Assembly: GCA_000733355.1 (NCBI GenBank)
Contig: JNVV01000001.1
Span: forward strand, 1,191,218-1,255,217
Reading direction: 5' to 3'
Length of the DNA stretch: 64,000 bases
From: Falciphora oryzae
Taxonomy: Eukaryota; Ascomycota; Sordariomycetes; Magnaporthales; Magnaporthaceae
Position numbers and translations under genes: made by a program. Below the pieces are notes generated by a model, which was given only the letters and a program-made list of their open reading frames with translations, was not told the DNA's origin and did not search any database. How positions within the stretch are numbered: position 1 is the stretch's first letter; every line of letters starts with the position of its first letter. Of the stretch, positions 59,526 through 64,000 are shown one piece after another.

Positions 59526-62500
59526 TCAAAGAAGTTGGTGAAGCGCCTGAACTCCCTTCTCAGCCGCTGCAATGTGCCACGGCCTTACATCGACATCGCG
59601 GTCGACCACTCCCCTGGCTCGCGCCAGAGAGCTGAGCCCCCTGAAGTAACTGAGCATCTCCCGCAGGAGCGCCTCGTACATGCGCGGGTTGCCTTCGGTG
59701 TATATCACGTTGAGCTCCATGGCCACAGGCGGGTCCTCGAGCCGGGTGCCGCCCCGCTTGACAAGGTAGCCGCTGACAAGCGCCGGCGTCAGGTCTGTTA
59801 GCGATGTCGCGTTGTTGAGCCGGTGCGATAAAATGGCTCCCCATGTTGCATCTGCGATGTCCACTAGTGTTGTGTCGATGTCCGGCTCGGCCGCGCTTGG
59901 CTCAGTGCCGGGAGTCGTCGGGTTGGCTGGGCCCGAGGTGGGCCCGGTGCCCATGGGAGTGGTCGGTCCGTTCGCTTGTTCGGGGGACATGACTGACGCC
60001 TGGGGAGTCGAAGCCGGAGTCGTGTATAGCGTGTTCGTTGTGGTCAGTGGTATCTTGACGGGAGGCGGCACAAGGAGTAGGGACGGGTCAGTGTCCACAG
60101 TCAGCAGCGTCAGACTGACCGAGGGCATCTTGGACTCGCCCTGCTGCAAGCCGACCCATGTGTCCACCTCCTGCTGGTCCATGGGGCCGCATTTGGTGAC
60201 GATCACCTGCCAATGAACCCTCCACGCCGAGATGAGGTCCTCGGTTGTCTCCCATATCTCCTGTGCCACCTTGGCGAAGGGAGTCGACAGCGGCCTGTCT
60301 CTCCTACCCAAGCAGTACGAGGCCGTCATTTGCTTGATGCCGCGGTTATCAGTCCACGCCGCCGTCACCCAGCGCTCGTCGACGCTTTGGGCGTACGCGA
60401 TGTGGATGCACGAGTTCTCATGAAGCACATTGGTCGATGGGGTGCTGGTAAGCTTGAACTCTATAAGCCGTGGCAGTGGCTGCTCAAGGATGATGGCTGG
60501 TGCAGGCATTGTGCCATCAAAAAGCGTGCAGCGGTCATATGTCTCCAAGCATAGCCTGGCATAGTCGGAGGGTGCTGGTATGGCCAGGCTTGATGGCGAC
60601 GCTACCATGTCGAGGGGTAACAGCTGCATGACGAGCTCGTTATTGCTTTGAGTCCGCTTGTCTGACAATATCTTCTTGTAGAGCTCAAAGAGGCGCTGGA
60701 AGGCAGCGCAGCAATCGACGATGGACGTCGGATTCGAGGGCGTGTAGACGTAGTATACCACAAAGTTCTTCTCGGCAGCCACCGTCGCAGCAAGCGCCTG
60801 GCTTAGCTTGCTCATCCGGTCGGCCACAACAGATCCGGGCCGGGCCACGACCGAGCTAGGGGACTCGATGGGCGAGTTGCCACCCACCTCATACGGGACC
60901 AGACCGTCCGACAACCCCCCGATAGTTGGTAGGCGCTCAAACGCGCCGAGCTTTAGGGAGTCATAGACGTTTCGTGTGCGGTTCAGGAAGTTGTCCACAT
61001 GATCCAGCACGCCCTCCCACTCTGGGAAAACGCACATGGCGAGCACGTCCTTGGGGCCTTGTGACGGGCCGAGTCCGAGGCTTTCCCAAAAGTCCGTGCA
61101 GGACGGAAGCAACGAGAGCCTTGTCTCGTGCCGCCGCAGCTCGAACTGCGGCGGGGGAATCTGGAAAAGATTGGGACGCGTCTGCTCGGGACCACCAGTC
61201 GGCCTGGTCGGGAGTCGATTAGGCGGCCCAACCAAAGGAACGTCCTGGATGTCCAACAGAGGCTTGAACCGACACTCCAAGGCACCGGACAGGGAAGGCG
61301 GAAGGGCTGAGCGGAGCATCTGAAGAGAGTACCTCGCACAAGCAGAGATGTTCCGACGGGTTTCCCGGGAGTTAGAGAACTCCGAGTCGACATGCGATGT
61401 AGCAGCAAGCTTCAACACGCCTGAAGCGGCCTGCTCTGTGAGAATCTGTGCTATCATTATAAAGTCGTCGTCACCGTATGATCCAGGCAGCCCTGCCGGC
61501 TCCGGCTCGGCGAACCACCGAGCAAGAGGGAGTTCGGGCGGCTCGTTGTTGGCGAACCTGGACAAGTCGACCGAGACCTGAGGTGATGAAGCCCCGGCAG
61601 TATCCAGTTCCCTCAGCGAAGTTGCCAACGATATTGCGTCATCTTCTGGGCGTCTCCGAGTAGCAACCGATCTAGTGGGCGATGTTGGCTCCTCACTGGT
61701 GTAGCTGGTGTCGTCCTGGTCAGAAACAAGGCTGACGTCGTCGGCATCAGAAGGCGGATCATCCATCTTGGCAGGGCTCTGTTGCAGAGAACTCGTCTCG
61801 AGGTCTCCCGTTATCTTAGCAAGAAGGGCGCCGACATTGGAGGGATACTCTTTGAGTTTGTTGCGGCCCTTCCCGTGCCGGCGGAGATAGTCTGTAGTAG
61901 GCGGGGACGCTGCATCGTTTGCCCTGTTTTCCTTTTTAACGTCCCAGCGGCACCCAAAGCGTCCGTTTTCCTGGTACTTTTTGTTATTGAGCGCCAGATA
62001 TGGGTCGAAGTCGACCTTTTCAAACACGCTACCACGTCTTGCTGGATGTGGATTCCTGCTAGAAACAGTAGAAGTGCTTTCCAAAGACGCCCGTACCCTC
62101 TTGAACACGGTGTCAGGGTCGAACGGGCTTGGTTGTCTCTTGATGCCCCCAGAGGGCTGCTTCCGGAGCCGCGTATCATCGTTCCCGAAGCGCGATTCAT
62201 CCACCAAGCTGCTCCTGGCATGCTTAAGCTCGGGTTTCGCAAAGACAGGCGGCAAGGGGGTGGCTTCTGGAAGGGCGGCGGGCTCGACCGGCTTCTGAGG
62301 GTAGGTACCGAAGGACAAAGAGCCGTTGGTCGGCGCTTCCAGGGCGGCGCCCATGCTAGACAGCCCGGAGAAGTCCATGTCACCGCCGCCGGGCTGCTCG
62401 TCGAAGAAGCTGAAATCGGCATCAGTAATGTCGTTGTCCCCAAAGATATCTGCGCCCATGTCGCCGAGAAATTCAGGCTCCGCACGTTTGACATCGGCCC

Positions 62501-64000
62501 CCTCCCAGCTGTCGCTGAAGCCCTCGGTAGTGCCAGCGCCCGGCTGCGTCATGACCACGTCGACGTCTGCAGCGGGGGCGATAGGAGCTGCGCCAGGCGC
62601 ATTCGCTGGACTGGACACGGTGCCTTCCAAATATGAGGCGGCAGCGGCAGGATTCTGGACACCGTCTGGAGGTGTGGGGTACATTGTCCCTGGTAAGGGT
62701 ACAGCGTTTGAATTACTCTGCCTCCGCAACTTGAGCGGCGAGTATCCGTTTGAGGGCTGCGCGCGTGCGTCCCCATCAGCCGTCACGCGCGATGCAAGTG
62801 CCTCCCTCTCTTTTTGCCTCCGCAAAACGAGGGCGTCCCGCTCCTCAGCGCCCATGAGCCAGGCTCTGGCGTTGGACAGGGTGTCCATCGCTACCATCTC
62901 GGCAACACCAAGGGATTCAGATGACAAGTATGATTGTCGATCATTCCTCGATGCCCTATGAAAACAGAGCACCGACGGCCAGTACATAGTGCCGGTGCCT
63001 GCTGTTGCGCCGCCTGGGGTCCTTTTGCCGTCGATCCTGTGCTCGGAAGCTCTCTTGCGCAGAAACTGGATGCTTACCCACGAGGTTCCTGAGAGCACCG
63101 AGGGAGATACGCCCCGCATCTCCAGTATCTTTATGCAGTCTATTCGCCACCGCGCTATCCTCTCGTCCGTGTCTGGTCGTGGCCGCGTGATCTGTGTGTC
63201 TGGAGACTGCACCGAGTGCTGGTCAAAACCGGAGCTGACATCAAATGAGCCTTGAAGCGTGCCATATGCCCCTAGCGGTGCCACAAGCACAGGGATCCTA
63301 GCCGGTATAGGGTTGGTCGCCATACGCTCGGCGCAGGACATGATCCCGTTCATGACGGAGAGTGCCAGGCCGATCACGAGCGAGCCGGTGGTGGTGAGGT
63401 AGACGCGAAGAGTGGCGAGGATCGCCCGAGGTTGGTTTGGTCCAACAGTGCCATCATCTAATGGGGACGCAGCGCGGGGCAGCAGGAGTGAGCGGGGGTT
63501 GAGCGCAATGGCTCCTATCTTGGCACAGAATGCTGCTGATAGGCTGGAAAGAACGGCTGAGATGAAGTATTCGTATACTTCCTTGGCCGGGACGCTGGAG
63601 TAGCCCCTGGGGTCATGTTTGATCTCGTAGTCTGCAGCTCCTGCGGTCCATGCCGGCGACGAACCCAACTGTGCAAGCTGGGCACTTCGAGCAGGCTGCT
63701 CCAGCGTGGAGCCGGTCGAGGAAGAGCTGCTCGGTGTGTTCATCGCGTTGGTAGTCGACGGCCGGGTTCTGAGGAGGCTGATTGGCTCGAAGCTGCCGTC
63801 GGCGACCTTGTTAAGCTTGTACCCGCAGATCTCGAGTATTTGCGCGAGGTCCGACGACGCAACAGGAGAGGCATCCTTGCCCACGAGAAAGAAACACCAG
63901 AGCACGCGGCGGACAGCATCAGCGTATACAAGGTGGCCATCGCGCCTGAGCGCTCTTTCGACGTCGGACGCGGCGAATGTGTAGCTCGACGACGACAATA
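59526..64000 (-). CDS. MED13: Mediator complex subunit 13, 5' end beyond window
   Basis: Large subunit of the Mediator CDK8 kinase module (Srb9/Ssn2 in yeast), which links that module to core Mediator and mostly represses transcription. The frame is open from the right edge to the stop at 59526, at least 1490 codons without an intron. The first visible residues (TFAASDVERALRRDGHLVYADAVRRVLWCFF) belong to the N-terminal Med13 domain, so only its beginning is missing. A long Ser/Pro-rich, probably disordered region follows (about 400-850, with acidic segments such as DNDITDADFSFFDEQ). The C-terminal domain has FVVYYVYTPSNPTSIVDCCAAFQRLFELY and WVTAAWTDNRG, and ends with the family signature RPWHIAAAEKGVQALHQLL. 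Confidence 0.92.
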   Translation of the reverse strand, partial: LSSSSYTFAASDVERALRRDGHLVYADAVRRVLWCFFLVGKDASPVASSDLAQILEICGYKLNKVADGSFEPISLLRTRPSTTNAMNTPSSSSSTGSTLEQPARSAQLAQLGSSPAWTAGAADYEIKHDPRGYSSVPAKEVYEYFISAVLSSLSAAFCAKIGAIALNPRSLLLPRAASPLDDGTVGPNQPRAILATLRVYLTTTGSLVIGLALSVMNGIMSCAERMATNPIPARIPVLVAPLGAYGTLQGSFDVSSGFDQHSVQSPDTQITRPRPDTDERIARWRIDCIKILEMRGVSPSVLSGTSWVSIQFLRKRASEHRIDGKRTPGGATAGTGTMYWPSVLCFHRASRNDRQSYLSSESLGVAEMVAMDTLSNARAWLMGAEERDALVLRRQKEREALASRVTADGDARAQPSNGYSPLKLRRQSNSNAVPLPGTMYPTPPDGVQNPAAAASYLEGTVSSPANAPGAAPIAPAADVDVVMTQPGAGTTEGFSDSWEGADVKRAEPEFLGDMGADIFGDNDITDADFSFFDEQPGGGDMDFSGLSSMGAALEAPTNGSLSFGTYPQKPVEPAALPEATPLPPVFAKPELKHARSSLVDESRFGNDDTRLRKQPSGGIKRQPSPFDPDTVFKRVRASLESTSTVSSRNPHPARRGSVFEKVDFDPYLALNNKKYQENGRFGCRWDVKKENRANDAASPPTTDYLRRHGKGRNKLKEYPSNVGALLAKITGDLETSSLQQSPAKMDDPPSDADDVSLVSDQDDTSYTSEEPTSPTRSVATRRRPEDDAISLATSLRELDTAGASSPQVSVDLSRFANNEPPELPLARWFAEPEPAGLPGSYGDDDFIMIAQILTEQAASGVLKLAATSHVDSEFSNSRETRRNISACARYSLQMLRSALPPSLSGALECRFKPLLDIQDVPLVGPPNRLPTRPTGGPEQTRPNLFQIPPPQFELRRHETRLSLLPSCTDFWESLGLGPSQGPKDVLAMCVFPEWEGVLDHVDNFLNRTRNVYDSLKLGAFERLPTIGGLSDGLVPYEVGGNSPIESPSSVVARPGSVVADRMSKLSQALAATVAAEKNFVVYYVYTPSNPTSIVDCCAAFQRLFELYKKILSDKRTQSNNELVMQLLPLDMVASPSSLAIPAPSDYARLCLETYDRCTLFDGTMPAPAIILEQPLPRLIEFKLTSTPSTNVLHENSCIHIAYAQSVDERWVTAAWTDNRGIKQMTASYCLGRRDRPLSTPFAKVAQEIWETTEDLISAWRVHWQVIVTKCGPMDQQEVDTWVGLQQGESKMPSVSLTLLTVDTDPSLLLVPPPVKIPLTTTNTLYTTPASTPQASVMSPEQANGPTTPMGTGPTSGPANPTTPGTEPSAAEPDIDTTLVDIADATWGAILSHRLNNATSLTDLTPALVSGYLVKRGGTRLEDPPVAMELNVIYTEGNPRMYEALLREMLSYFRGLSSLARARGVVDRDVDVRPWHIAAAEKGVQALHQLL

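Noticed and set aside
1..64000. CRISPR array, transposon, secondary-metabolite cluster or tRNA gene
   Set aside because: No regularly spaced repeats, no transposase, reverse transcriptase or terminal repeats, no polyketide or peptide synthetase, and no cloverleaf or B-box found by eye; a tRNA could still have been missed.

Overview
The window is nuclear DNA of a filamentous ascomycete. Genes are split by short GT-AG introns with CTAAC/CTAAT branch sites, coding DNA is GC-rich, one dispersed 5S rRNA gene is present, and the proteins (Swc3, Rtc5, Rcf1, a Ste20-type PAK, Scp160/vigilin, Med13) are fungal. Protein flavour suggests a sordariomycete, possibly Magnaporthales; that placement is an inference from memory of the families.

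Layout. 1-4.1 kb: a decayed minus-strand gene (in-frame stop, apparent frameshifts) in gene-poor sequence. 4.1-15 kb: a secreted RNase T1-like protein whose last catalytic part lies in another frame, an alpha/beta hydrolase, N-myristoyltransferase (minus), a divergent membrane protein of unknown function, and an 11-exon OPT oligopeptide transporter (minus). 15-18.6 kb: no gene seen. 18.6-30 kb: an ABHD-type hydrolase (minus) whose model needs an 8-nt microexon, SWR1-complex Swc3, TLDc protein Rtc5, Rcf1 (minus) and threonine deaminase. 30-37 kb: long gene-poor stretch ending in a TATA promoter for a mitochondrial-looking short-chain dehydrogenase. 38-43 kb: 5S rRNA gene and a Ste20-type PAK kinase (both minus). 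43-48 kb: gene-poor. 48.4-52.5 kb: Scp160/vigilin multi-KH protein. 53.2-57.2 kb: ataxin-10/CTR86-like protein (minus), interrupted by an assembly gap with duplicated flanks. 58-59 kb: methylthioadenosine phosphorylase. 59.5-64 kb: most of Mediator subunit Med13 (minus), running off the right edge.

The genes are mostly unrelated housekeeping loci: there is no biosynthetic cluster, CRISPR array, intact transposon or prophage-like island. Several pairs are divergent and share promoters (NMT/membrane protein, ABHD/Swc3, Rcf1/threonine deaminase, ataxin-10/MTAP). Many 17-26 nt A or T homopolymers sit in the non-coding DNA. Splice sites were read by eye; where given, exon lengths were checked to keep one frame through to the stop.

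The most interesting items are the microexon encoding half of the oxyanion-hole motif, the apparently false gap at 54.4 kb, a UAG followed by a coding-like extension at 53.4 kb, the broken secreted RNase, and altered signature motifs in the OPT transporter. I found nothing I would call a new biological system.
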